Below are positions 36,901 to 45,437 of a stretch of DNA of 64,000 nucleotides, in pieces. The DNA comes from a virus. Where the stretch lies: positions 62,001 through 126,000 of the IMG/VR virus record IMGVR_UViG_3300009155_000040. One strand, 5' to 3'. How positions within the stretch are numbered: position 1 is the first letter of the stretch; each line of letters begins with the position of its first letter. The translations under genes were made by a program, and so were the position numbers. Below the pieces are notes generated by a model that saw only the letters and a program-made list of their open reading frames with translations, made no database searches and was not told where the DNA came from.

Positions 36901-39900
36901 TGCTGCAACTTCAACTTCATCAACTCCGGTAGATTTAACCACAGTAGCAAGTCCATCACCTGCAATGAAAGTATTAAAATATGATGCGGCAAAATGTCTA
37001 AGAGACGTAGGCTATGAAGTTGATGCATTGATATACGATTTAACCTACGGCGAAACCAGCGGTTGTAACTTAATGACAGAAATCATCGCTCGTTCATACT
37101 ACAGCCAAGGTGTATTTGTTGAGCCAGCAGCAGAAAAAACTTATGCACTTGCTGCTCAAACTAGACTGTCAGCAATTATTTCTAGTATTATAACAAAAGC
37201 CGCAGTAACTGCCACTGCTGGTAATACTGTTTCACAAGATGTTAGTGGTACTGCTGGATCTGCAGGTGCAGCAACGTTTGCACAGGCTAGAGTACAAGAA
37301 GTGTATGCTACGATCAACACCGGTACTAGCCCTACAACTATTGTACCAAGTACGGCGTGGGTAGCAAGTGCGCTGGTAACTGCACGTACAACGTTAAATG
37401 CAGCTAAGGCTTCAATTCAAGCCGATGCTGTTCAATATGTTAAAGTCACATATCCAACGTTGAACTTTGATGAGACTCTTTGTTCTCGAGATGTTGGCTA
37501 TATTGTAGATGCGTTAGGTTACGACCTAATGTTTGGTTCAAACTACCTATCAATCTTCAACGGTCTTTCATATCGTAGAGGTTTATCATCAACTAACATT
37601 GTGATTACAACACAGTTGGCCGCTCAACAGGCAATATTAAACTTCATATCCAAAGAAGCCACATACTATGTTGCCAGCGGAGCAGCAGTTGGAGCTGACA
37701 ATCTATGGACCGACATTATTAACTATGTAAACACTGGTACTAGACCAATTGTTTCGGGTACTAATACCCCAACAATTGATTTAGACATATTAGCAGGGGC
37801 ACAAAATCTATTATCAAACACTGCATTTATGCAGGCTGAAGCTACAGCCTACATTAACAACACTTACAAATCAACAGTAACAGCATCAACTGGCGGGTCA
37901 ACTGACACATATACTTGTGGTTCACAGACATGGATGGTTGCTGGCGATGCTGTAAGATTTACAGGCACAGTATTTGGTGGAATTAGTACAGGAACTACCT
38001 ATTACATCTTAGCCTCAGGACTAACTTCTACATCGTTTAAAGTATCTCTTACATTAGGCGGCTCCGCAGTTGATCTATCAACAGCTACTGGCTCAATGAC
38101 AGTGACTTATTATTATTCTCAAAGCCGTTGTCAGAACGATGTTCGCTGCTATATCGATGCTATTGCTTACGATTTGAAATATACAGGAAATTACAGATCT
38201 GTAATGGCAGCACGTTACTACAGAAATGCATTGACTGGTTCTAAACTAGAAGATTTCTTCTATGTCAGCGATGGTTGCGGAGTAAGAAACTGTACGCTAA
38301 CAGGTCTCGACGGTTCGTCAGACGGTAATACTGCAGGAGCAGGAACATATCCGTCTGGTATGATTCCAGCGAACGCATTTGGTACACAACGTCCAGCAGC
38401 AGGTGCTTATGTTTCACTTGATCCAGGCTGGGGACCAAATGACAGTACAGCATGGGTAACCACAAGATCTACTTACATACAAAACGTAACAACATTTGGT
38501 ACAGGTGCAACTGGACAGAAAATTGACGGTAGCATACACGCAGGTGGTAACGATTCTATCGTTTCTAACGACTTTACACAGGTTATTTCCGCAGGTATTG
38601 GTGCGTGGGTTACTAACTTGGGACGTGCAGAACTTGTTTCTGTGTTCTCATACTACTCACATATTGGTTACCTAGCAGAAAACGGTGGTAAGATTCGTGC
38701 TACTAACGGTAACAACTCCTACGGTGATTTTGGTTCTGTAGCAGAAGGTGTTGATATTAAAGAAACGCCTGTTTATGGTTATATCAATAACCGTAATACA
38801 GAAGCAGATGTTAGAAATACGCTAACTGACGGTGTTAATAACATTTTAGTTTACGAATACGGAAATGCAGGCACTGCCTACACATCAGCAACATTAAGTA
38901 TTGCTGGTGCAGGTGTTAGTGCAGCCGCAGTTCTTAGTGAATTCCGTGATGCTGCGGTTTATCAAGTAAGATTAACAGACCCGGGCGATTCTACAGGCAA
39001 GGGCGGCGCTGGTTATATCACTCAAACCAACCTAGCACAAACCGGTAACACAACCAGCATCACATTGGCGGTTGCTGATACAGCATCCAGCACAGCCTAT
39101 GTAGGAATGTTGCTAACAGTTATTTCTGGCACAGGTGCAGGACAATACGGTTACATCCAAGCATACAACTCTGCAAACAAAGTTGCTACAATCTATAAAG
39201 ATACTGACGGTACTGCTGGCTGGGAGCATGTTACTCCGGGTGTAGCAATTGTATCTGCATTAGATACCACAAGCCAGTATCAGATTACTCCAAGATTGGT
39301 AATTTCTGCTCCTCCTTACTCAGCAACAGCAAGAACATTGCCAAGTTCTGTAGCATGGAGAGATGTTGGATATGGTAATGGCGTAGGTACTTACACTAAT
39401 TTGAACGCAACAGGAAGTGTTGGCGGATCTCTTGCAAGTTTTGATGTTACTCGAGTACAAGGTGTGTATACTGTAGCGATTAATATTCCAGGCATTTTGT
39501 ATGCAGTTGGTGAAACACTAACAATTGCAGGTACAGCACTAGGCGGTACAAGCCCTGCTAACGATTTATCTATTACTATCTTAGGTGTTAACACTGGCAG
39601 CAGTGGTATTAATAGAATTTCAACAAGCGGTACTGCTGTTACAGCAAAATTTGTTGCAATCGCAGATGGCAGCGCATCGGCAGCAACATCAACAGATGGA
39701 ACAACTTGGTCTACATTAACAATGCCAAGTTCATTATCATATAGATCAATAGCTTACGGAACATTCAGCGGAATTGGTCGCTATATGGCAATTGCCAGCG
39801 GTACAGCAACTTCATACTATTCAACAGACGGGTTAAACTGGACTTCGGCATCAATGTCAGCTAACACAACCTGGCAGGCTCTTGCATATGGTAACAGTAG

Positions 39901-41500
39901 ATTTGTTGCACTTGCAACTGGATCAAACGTTACCAGCATCAGCACAGCTGGAACTACTTGGATTTCTGGAGGAACTTTACCTGCAAGCACTACATGGACA
40001 GGAATTGCCTACGGTAAAGGAGTATGGGTAGCAGTTGCATCTGGCGGAACCCAAGGAGCTAGTTCAACAGATGGCGGCTCAACTTGGGCAAGCTCGACAT
40101 TACCAAGCAGCGGAACATGGACAGATGTTGCCTACGGTAACAACATGTTTATTGCTGTTCGTTCTGGCAGTACAGCGTATGCTTATAGCACTAACGGAAC
40201 TACATGGACAGCTGGTACATTACCAGGCTCAGTAACTAATCCGTCTATTATCTACGGACAAGGTGTTTGGTTAGTAACTTCTGATAATGGCGTAACTGCT
40301 TACAGTTCAGATACTGGTTTAATTTGGACCACAAGAACACTAAGCACTGGAGCAAATCCAAAAAATGGTGTGTTTGGAAACCCAGGAAATGTTGGGTCAT
40401 TTGTAACAGTGGCCAGCGGTACAAGTACTGTGGCAGCACAGATCAAAGCAGGTGCTACAACTAGAGCTCGTGCGTATGTTGCAAGTAATCAACTTACAGA
40501 AATTTGGATTCGTGAACCAGGATCTGGATATACTGGCAGCGCACCAACCATGACTATCACTGACCCTAACAACACAGGAGCAGATGCTACTTATACGGCG
40601 AGAGTCGGAAACGGTGCGATTGCGCAGCCGATGTGGACCAACAGAGGTACGGGATACAGCGCAGCTACTGGAACAATCTATGGTGACGGATATGCTGACA
40701 ACTATCAAGTTGGTACTTATGTTGGATTCCAAAACTTAACAGGAATTCCAAAAGCTGGTTCTAACGTACAGATCGCAGGAATTGATGATGTTTGGTATAG
40801 ATTAGTTACAGTTACAGGTTTACTGCCTAATTCAGATGGTACTTACAATGCCACATTACAGGTAAGCCCACCACTTGGTGTAGCTGAAGCACCTGATCAT
40901 AATACTTTCTGTACTATTAGATTACGTTACTCACAGGTTCGATTAACTGGACACGACTTCTTAGATATTGGTACCGGTAATATTTTAAACACCAACTATC
41001 CAGGGTTACCATATTCTGACCCAATCCCAGCTAACGAAACAGTACAAAGTAATGGTGGACGTGTTTTCTACACATCAACTGACCAAGACGGTAACTTCCG
41101 AGTTGGTGGATTGTTCAACGTTGAGCAGGCAACTGGTATTGCTACCCTAAATGCTGACGCATTTAACATCGCAGGTTTGAACGAATTGAGCTTGGGTTCT
41201 GTAGCATTGGGTGGTTCTGGAGCAACAATTTCAGAATTCTCCACAGACCCGTTCTTTACACAGGACAGCGACTCTGTAATACCTACGCAGCGAGCAATTA
41301 AAGCGTATATTACTAGCCAAATTGGTGGTGGACAGTCTAGCTTGAACGTAAACACCCTTACAGCAGGTATAATCTACGTGGCTGGTAACCTTATCACAAC
41401 TACTACGCTCGCGCAGATAAACATAAATACAAAGGTAAATTTCAAAGGCGGCATCGTGGGCGACGCTCTTGTTTTAAATTACTTTTTACTGAATTCATAA
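33974..41500 (+). CDS. Giant modular adhesin/fibre protein, paralogue of 27726
   Basis: A 2508-aa protein built like the 2065-aa one. The first 500 residues hold eight CBM5/12-like repeats (W, Y, GD, V, YGG, Y, C, H). The fifth repeat is split by a beta module of about 60 residues at about 237-298. Four copies of an R-D-V/M-G-x-x-V-D-A-x-x-Y-D-L module begin near 636, 1008, 1170 and 1386. A right-handed beta-helix follows (about 1422-1592, with IHAGGNDSIVSNDFTQVISA), then several propeller-like repeats (about 1790-2150). The shared GGRVFYTSTDQDGNFRVG end is near 2361. Probably a trimeric adhesin arm that grips host glycans. No signal peptide. Confidence 0.75.
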   Translation: MAEFKLGRIRFVWKNDWVTGTTYYKDDIVHYGGRTYLCVAGHTAAANFYTDLENIPTKWNQFTDGQVWKGNWTGPGTLYKENDIVKYGGYVYIANNGHTSQTTLELDQGSWDLFAESFDWKSNWVAGTVYKVNDVVKYGGYTYICNAAHTAAATNALGLEANLGSWDIFSKGFDWKGVWLSATRYKIGDVVKYGGTTYVCNLGHTSAATVTLGLENDQGKWDYYNAGFEYKGQWIGPTTVTGSISGTTLTSSGGNPAIGQLLTGGSIAANTYITAGSGTTWTLSVNNGTLTSATYTATIRYKANDLVKQGAGIWICKTSNTSSSSWTTDQTNWAQYVEGIEFENDWTSSGIYQNGDIVRYGGNSYIAKTSHNASALTPPSSNTTDWDLFATGFRLAGDWNSGTLFKVGEIVRNGGFTYVSTLDSTNQQPPNAGYWEKLNEGIKWRNTWLTATAYVKGDTIKYGPITYICILAHTSAYNAGPPVTGNRPDIDVSGTYWNQLTAGNENDVMTTTGDIVYYSGSGVTRLPVGAEGQVLTVASGQPAWDYFGRTKKVFYVAEHGVDSPAPIYGLTVDQPWASVRYATEQILYGTEYPQAGFLLRMNREFIQREAAEWVKYQIANPTGIWISFTNDDTAKCERDMGLIVDAIIYDLTHTGNERTLTAANSYFTALGVLVTGIQDEYLQNAAAIGYLSTLVTSILANTAPASNYQTLNGVSAGNRIKQIINLSYTAESGANTICTTLAGYISTALSSQSKSGLPILDSAGYTINVKTGQFYEVLPIKVPPKTAIVGDELRGSRMSPRGKVIATNDKAKSVAALQRLQAITANIISNTAVTPTTGNSATQYTSLQKAGSVGSSTAVTSVQANVTEMIDIVTNNTPDAYVYPDPTSYGAGYSNARRLTLANKAFIQAEITAYTVFTYGTTISSIDGSGELFNTSGSHGLAAGDKVGFNSTQGGVTRGLTYYVLASGLTTTAFKVAATSTSSTPVDLTTVASPSPAMKVLKYDAAKCLRDVGYEVDALIYDLTYGETSGCNLMTEIIARSYYSQGVFVEPAAEKTYALAAQTRLSAIISSIITKAAVTATAGNTVSQDVSGTAGSAGAATFAQARVQEVYATINTGTSPTTIVPSTAWVASALVTARTTLNAAKASIQADAVQYVKVTYPTLNFDETLCSRDVGYIVDALGYDLMFGSNYLSIFNGLSYRRGLSSTNIVITTQLAAQQAILNFISKEATYYVASGAAVGADNLWTDIINYVNTGTRPIVSGTNTPTIDLDILAGAQNLLSNTAFMQAEATAYINNTYKSTVTASTGGSTDTYTCGSQTWMVAGDAVRFTGTVFGGISTGTTYYILASGLTSTSFKVSLTLGGSAVDLSTATGSMTVTYYYSQSRCQNDVRCYIDAIAYDLKYTGNYRSVMAARYYRNALTGSKLEDFFYVSDGCGVRNCTLTGLDGSSDGNTAGAGTYPSGMIPANAFGTQRPAAGAYVSLDPGWGPNDSTAWVTTRSTYIQNVTTFGTGATGQKIDGSIHAGGNDSIVSNDFTQVISAGIGAWVTNLGRAELVSVFSYYSHIGYLAENGGKIRATNGNNSYGDFGSVAEGVDIKETPVYGYINNRNTEADVRNTLTDGVNNILVYEYGNAGTAYTSATLSIAGAGVSAAAVLSEFRDAAVYQVRLTDPGDSTGKGGAGYITQTNLAQTGNTTSITLAVADTASSTAYVGMLLTVISGTGAGQYGYIQAYNSANKVATIYKDTDGTAGWEHVTPGVAIVSALDTTSQYQITPRLVISAPPYSATARTLPSSVAWRDVGYGNGVGTYTNLNATGSVGGSLASFDVTRVQGVYTVAINIPGILYAVGETLTIAGTALGGTSPANDLSITILGVNTGSSGINRISTSGTAVTAKFVAIADGSASAATSTDGTTWSTLTMPSSLSYRSIAYGTFSGIGRYMAIASGTATSYYSTDGLNWTSASMSANTTWQALAYGNSRFVALATGSNVTSISTAGTTWISGGTLPASTTWTGIAYGKGVWVAVASGGTQGASSTDGGSTWASSTLPSSGTWTDVAYGNNMFIAVRSGSTAYAYSTNGTTWTAGTLPGSVTNPSIIYGQGVWLVTSDNGVTAYSSDTGLIWTTRTLSTGANPKNGVFGNPGNVGSFVTVASGTSTVAAQIKAGATTRARAYVASNQLTEIWIREPGSGYTGSAPTMTITDPNNTGADATYTARVGNGAIAQPMWTNRGTGYSAATGTIYGDGYADNYQVGTYVGFQNLTGIPKAGSNVQIAGIDDVWYRLVTVTGLLPNSDGTYNATLQVSPPLGVAEAPDHNTFCTIRLRYSQVRLTGHDFLDIGTGNILNTNYPGLPYSDPIPANETVQSNGGRVFYTSTDQDGNFRVGGLFNVEQATGIATLNADAFNIAGLNELSLGSVALGGSGATISEFSTDPFFTQDSDSVIPTQRAIKAYITSQIGGGQSSLNVNTLTAGIIYVAGNLITTTTLAQININTKVNFKGGIVGDALVLNYFLLNS
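41051..41108 (+). repeat. 58-bp repeat shared with 33474-33531
   Basis: Second copy of the 58-bp stretch, one mismatch (GGC against GGT codon). Confidence 0.9.
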
Positions 41501-41515
41501 TGGAGAAATTATAAC

Positions 41516-41845
41516 ATGGCAACAGGTTTATTAGGCCAAGCAGCATTGGCAGCAATTACAAATACTTCGGTATACACGGTGCCGTCAAACACGTTCACAG
41601 TATTTTCTGTAAGTGTTTTAAACAGAAGTAGCTCAGCAGCGTCTACTATTAGAATAGGACTCTGCGCATCGGCAACGCCGGCAGCAAACGGATCTGAATG
41701 GATTGAATACGATGTATCATTAGATCCGGGCGGTGTATTAGAAAGAACCGGACTTATGATGAACGCAGGAAAAATTCTTGTTGTTTACGCTTCCGGAGCA
41801 CAAGTTTCTGTAAGTGCCTTTGGCATCGAAACATCTACAGTATAA
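41516..41845 (+). CDS. Small beta-sandwich structural protein
   Basis: A 109-aa beta-rich protein (TVPSNTFTVFSVSVLNRSSS near 21, GKILVVYASGAQVSVSAFGI near 86). It belongs with the proteins at 23784 and 27001 by size and pattern. Its stop lies inside a TATAAATA element. Position between giant fibre and Cys-rich genes suggests a fibre accessory. Confidence 0.55.
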   Translation: MATGLLGQAALAAITNTSVYTVPSNTFTVFSVSVLNRSSSAASTIRIGLCASATPAANGSEWIEYDVSLDPGGVLERTGLMMNAGKILVVYASGAQVSVSAFGIETSTV

Positions 41846-41848
41846 ATA
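41841..41848 (+). promoter_or_regulatory. Possible late promoter (TATAAATA)
   Basis: An exact TATAAATA that overlaps a stop codon, 16 bases before the ATG at 41865. A start near 41854 would cut the ribosome site AGGAGA, which weakens the case. Confidence 0.4.
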
Positions 41849-41864
41849 TTAGGAGAAATATAAA

Positions 41865-42191
41865 ATGGGACGTCAAGTATCATCGTTTGGAGCAGGAAGT
41901 GTTACTAGTTTAACGCTGACATCCAACACTACAATTGCATCAGGTGTGAGTGTATTTGCCAACGCAACTTCAGGGGCATTCACAATCACATTACCAGCAT
42001 CACCGGCAGACGGCGACACAGTTCAAATTATTGACGTCGCAGGTATTTGCCAAACAAACAACATCACGATCGCAAGAAACGGTTCAAAAATTCAAAACTT
42101 ATCAGAAGATTTAGTCATGAATCTCAACAACGCAGCCATTACAATGATCTATTCAGGTGTAACATTTGGCTGGGTATTCATTGGACCATAA
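41865..42191 (+). CDS. Small beta-rich structural protein
   Basis: A 108-aa protein with repeated strands (LTLTSNTTIASGVSVFANAT near 17, TITLPASPADGDTVQIIDVA near 44, ITMIYSGVTFGWVFIG at the end). It resembles small fibre-tip domains with stacked beta strands. It is 13 bases before the first Cys-rich gene and likely co-expressed with it. Exact role unknown. Confidence 0.55.
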   Translation: MGRQVSSFGAGSVTSLTLTSNTTIASGVSVFANATSGAFTITLPASPADGDTVQIIDVAGICQTNNITIARNGSKIQNLSEDLVMNLNNAAITMIYSGVTFGWVFIGP

Positions 42192-42204
42192 TTAGGAAAA
42201 TATA

Positions 42205-43230
42205 ATGCCAAAATTATCAGACCTATTATCTACAAGAGAAATTACTTCTAACGCCACTAATCTGGAAAAAGGTAAAGTCTGGGTCGTCACTGTAGGTAGT
42301 ATGTATGCTTGTACTAGAAGTGAAAGCGCATACTGCTGGAAATCTCCTGGTTGCGGAACATTAACTATTGAAATGTGGGGAGCCTCGGGCGGCGGCTCTC
42401 GTATGTGCTGTTGCGGATTTGGATTACCAGGAAACCCCGCAGCATATGCAAGAAAACAGATAGCAGTTTACCCAGACTCACACATTTGCGGATGTCCAGG
42501 AATGGCCTGTAACTCGCACAGCCTGTGTTTCGACGGTTGCGGATTGCCAACATACTTGTGTTATTCTAATGCTAGAGACTTATGTGGGTTCTCAGCAGGA
42601 TGCATGTGCGCACAAGGCGGACGTGGCGGAGTAGCAATCTGTTCAACAGGTACAGGCGGATATTGTTGCTATGTGGCCAACGGCTTCTGCAATACCTTAA
42701 TCGGTTCAAGTTGCGGCATTATTTGTAATCACTGCCCGGGAGCTTGGTTAGGTTGCGGGTACGGCGGAGACATTGGCTGCTGTGGTTGTATTTCTTGTGT
42801 GATATTTAAAGGTACAGGTAATGCACTTTGCCCATGCCAAACAGATACAATTCTTGCTACATCGGCAATGGTGTTTGGTGAATGCGGTGCTAACATCATT
42901 TATACACACGACGACGATAACGAACATACACAATGGAGTGGTAACGGTTATCACTCAGCGGCTCATACATTAAATTTTGCATCAAAATCACCAACAGGCG
43001 GTATTCCATTTACAATTTGTTATAACGGTAACCAACAATGCGGATGTTATGAAGCATCCGGATGTAACCCGTTATTCCCATATGGTGTTCCTGGAGGTCA
43101 ACCATTCCCATGTCCAGACGTTCGTGACCATGGACGTAGAGGCGGCCACGGTGCTATTAGATTAACATATCGTGGATCAGGAATCATGGCAAACCAAAAC
43201 GCTAGTGGAAAACTTGGAGGCGCATACTAA
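42205..43230 (+). CDS. Cys/Gly-rich tail protein 1 of 3
   Basis: A 341-aa protein with about 35 cysteines and many glycines. It has a conserved opening LEKGKVWVVTVGSMY near 21, a Gly-rich domain IEMWGASGGGSRMCCCG near 55 like those of phage fibre glycine-rich domains, then CMCAQGGRGG near 133, and a C-terminal DVRDHGRRGGHGAIRLTYRG. The same landmarks occur in the genes at 43232 and 44436, so the three are tandem paralogues. No signal peptide, so the cysteines are made in the reducing cytosol. They may bind metal, or form disulfides after lysis. It is placed where adhesins lie. Confidence 0.7.
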   Translation: MPKLSDLLSTREITSNATNLEKGKVWVVTVGSMYACTRSESAYCWKSPGCGTLTIEMWGASGGGSRMCCCGFGLPGNPAAYARKQIAVYPDSHICGCPGMACNSHSLCFDGCGLPTYLCYSNARDLCGFSAGCMCAQGGRGGVAICSTGTGGYCCYVANGFCNTLIGSSCGIICNHCPGAWLGCGYGGDIGCCGCISCVIFKGTGNALCPCQTDTILATSAMVFGECGANIIYTHDDDNEHTQWSGNGYHSAAHTLNFASKSPTGGIPFTICYNGNQQCGCYEASGCNPLFPYGVPGGQPFPCPDVRDHGRRGGHGAIRLTYRGSGIMANQNASGKLGGAY

Positions 43231-43231
43231 C

Positions 43232-44434
43232 ATGGCATTATTAACTCAATTATTAGGGAATAGAGAACAAGCCCAAAAAGACATGTTAGAAAAAGGCCGC
43301 ATTTGGGTCTACTCCGACGGTAATATGTATTCTGGTTTCTGTAACGGCTTCTGTTGGAAGCCACCAGGATGCGGCAAAGCGATTATTGAAATTTGGGGTG
43401 CTGCAGGATCAACAGCAGAAATGTGTTGCTGTGGTCACGGTCTTCCGGGCAATCCTCCTGCTTACGTAAAAAAATGTATCTGCGTATGTCCGACAAACTA
43501 TGTTTGTGGATACGTAGGACGTTCTTGCAACAACGCTGACGATTTGTGTTTCCGTGGTTGCTCAGAATCATCTTGTGTATGTTGGTTTGGATGCTCACCG
43601 TGCGGATTATCCAGCGACGGTATTGACTGTAACGCACAAGCGTCGTGGAGAGGTAATAATCCATGGGGTTGGGGTAACGAAACTAACGTACTATCACAAA
43701 ACTTTAATCTTAACAATAAGAAAATCAAAGACGAAGGCTACGGATTCAAATTTGGTAACACCTGTACCGGCGGTGGCATGTGCTATAACGCAGGCCAAAC
43801 CAACGGTTGCTTGTGTGCTCAAGGTGGTCACGGCGGTATAAGCTATTGCATGGATACAAAATCTCCATTCTCTTGCTACATGACAGGCTATTTCTGTGGA
43901 CAGCGTGTAGGTCCTGGACACAATATGTGTGATACAGGTAACTCAGCTTGCGGGCGTGTATGTCAATGGTGTCAAAACGGTAACAACAATGCTTGTGCGT
44001 GGGGCGGAGATGTTAACTGCTGCGGCTCATATTCATGCGTTGACTTCTTAGGCTGTATTCAAACTTGTCCATGTATGACATTACATCACATTACCACTGC
44101 TGCTGGAGTTTATGCAGAAGACGGTGCAGTTATTTCATTCTACACAGACGGTGATACACCTGGTCAACGTTGGTCAGGTACAGGTACAGGTAGTTTGTTA
44201 AATTCATTACCAATGTTATCAAGAAGCCCATCACATACCATGTATTCTACATGTTGGAGTGGTGGTAACCCTTGCGGTTGTTACAACATGCAGGGATGTC
44301 ATCACTTTGTTCCTTACGGTGTACCTGGTGTTGGTCCTAACCCTTGCGGTGACGTTCGAGATCACGGCATGAGAGGCGGTATGGGAATGATAAGAATTAA
44401 ATATGTTCCAACTGACGGAGGCAATACGTACTAA
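43232..44434 (+). CDS. Cys/Gly-rich tail protein 2 of 3
   Basis: A 400-aa paralogue with about 41 cysteines; the ATG at 43232 follows a GGAGG. Shared landmarks: LEKGRIWVYSDGNMY, IEIWGAAGSTAEMCCCG, CLCAQGGHGG, WSGTGTG and DVRDHGMRGGMG. It has an extra segment of about 70 residues between the early cysteine block and CLCAQGG (about residues 117-190, including SWRGNNPWGWGNETN) that the other two lack, marking a variable region. Likely a fibre-tip protein in the same assembly. Confidence 0.7.
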   Translation: MALLTQLLGNREQAQKDMLEKGRIWVYSDGNMYSGFCNGFCWKPPGCGKAIIEIWGAAGSTAEMCCCGHGLPGNPPAYVKKCICVCPTNYVCGYVGRSCNNADDLCFRGCSESSCVCWFGCSPCGLSSDGIDCNAQASWRGNNPWGWGNETNVLSQNFNLNNKKIKDEGYGFKFGNTCTGGGMCYNAGQTNGCLCAQGGHGGISYCMDTKSPFSCYMTGYFCGQRVGPGHNMCDTGNSACGRVCQWCQNGNNNACAWGGDVNCCGSYSCVDFLGCIQTCPCMTLHHITTAAGVYAEDGAVISFYTDGDTPGQRWSGTGTGSLLNSLPMLSRSPSHTMYSTCWSGGNPCGCYNMQGCHHFVPYGVPGVGPNPCGDVRDHGMRGGMGMIRIKYVPTDGGNTY

Positions 44435-44435
44435 C

Positions 44436-45425
44436 ATGGCAACTTTAAAAGCATTAGTAGAAGCTAAACTAGACCAAATTGATTGGGACGAAGTTCAACT
44501 TGAAAAAGGTAAAGTATTTGCCTACAGTTCTGGAACTGAATACAACAACTTCTTAGGTGGGGTTTGTTGGGTAGCACCAGGAACTGGTAGAGCAATTATT
44601 GATATTTGGGGGGCAGGCGGTAGTGGTGCAAAAATGTGCTGCTGCGGTGGAGGCGTTCCAGGAAACCCAGGAGCATGGGCACGTAAGTGTATCTGTGTAG
44701 TAGCAGGATGTATTGTCTGCGGATACGTTGGCCGTTCTTGCAACAACTCAAACGATTTGTGTTTCAGGGGTTGTTCAGAAGCCACTTGCTTGTGCTGGAA
44801 CGGAAAGAATCAATATACCGGTGCAACAACCAGCGGCTGCATGTGCGCACAAGGCGGACGCGGTGGACTAACATTCTGTAATCCATCGGGTACACTGTTC
44901 TGCTGTTTCGTTGGCGCAAACTACTGTAACACTAACTATTCAAACGGAACTTGCGGTATTATCTGTAACTATGGTTCAGGTACAGCCAGCTGCTGTGCAG
45001 AATCATACGGCGGTGATATCAATAAGAAAGGCGGATTTAGCTGCGTTACATTCTGGACATGTTATAGTAACTGCCCATGTTCAACACAATTACACGTGGC
45101 AATTCCTCCAGGACTATTTGCCTGTGATGGCGGTGTTGTTACACACGGTGCAGAAAGTGATAACGGATTTGCCAACTGGTCAGGAATGGGATATCACCAA
45201 TTTATCAACGGATTAAATGGAATGAATCGCAGCCCTGCACGTGGCGTACCGTTTAACACCTGCTGGATGTCTTCAAGAGCCTGCGGATGTTATGATGTTC
45301 AAGGATGCCAACCATTTTTCCCAACAGGCACAGGTGGCACCCCAGCTTTCCCATGCGGCGACGTTCGCGATCACGCTTGGAGAGGTGGACACGGACTAAT
45401 TAGAATTACATATCAAGAAAGATAA
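44436..45425 (+). CDS. Cys/Gly-rich tail protein 3 of 3
   Basis: A 329-aa paralogue with about 33 cysteines. The ATG at 44436 is adjacent to the previous stop. It shares LEKGKVFAYSSGTEY near 23, IDIWGAGGSGAKMCCCG, SCNNSNDLCFRGCSEATC (nearly as in paralogue 2), CMCAQGGRGG and DVRDHAWRGGHGLIRITY. Paralogues 2 and 3 are closer to each other than to 1 in the middle region, suggesting stepwise duplication. Confidence 0.7.
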   Translation: MATLKALVEAKLDQIDWDEVQLEKGKVFAYSSGTEYNNFLGGVCWVAPGTGRAIIDIWGAGGSGAKMCCCGGGVPGNPGAWARKCICVVAGCIVCGYVGRSCNNSNDLCFRGCSEATCLCWNGKNQYTGATTSGCMCAQGGRGGLTFCNPSGTLFCCFVGANYCNTNYSNGTCGIICNYGSGTASCCAESYGGDINKKGGFSCVTFWTCYSNCPCSTQLHVAIPPGLFACDGGVVTHGAESDNGFANWSGMGYHQFINGLNGMNRSPARGVPFNTCWMSSRACGCYDVQGCQPFFPTGTGGTPAFPCGDVRDHAWRGGHGLIRITYQER

Positions 45426-45437
45426 CGGAGTTATTAA

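Noticed and set aside
33474-41108. Transposon or CRISPR explanation for the 58-bp repeats
   Set aside because: Only two copies, both in frame and coding the same motif, with no terminal inverted repeats or regular spacing.
43383-44434. Opposite-strand ORFs within the Cys-rich genes (up to 95 aa)
   Set aside because: Shadows of Cys/Gly codons; none has a start site or recognisable domain.
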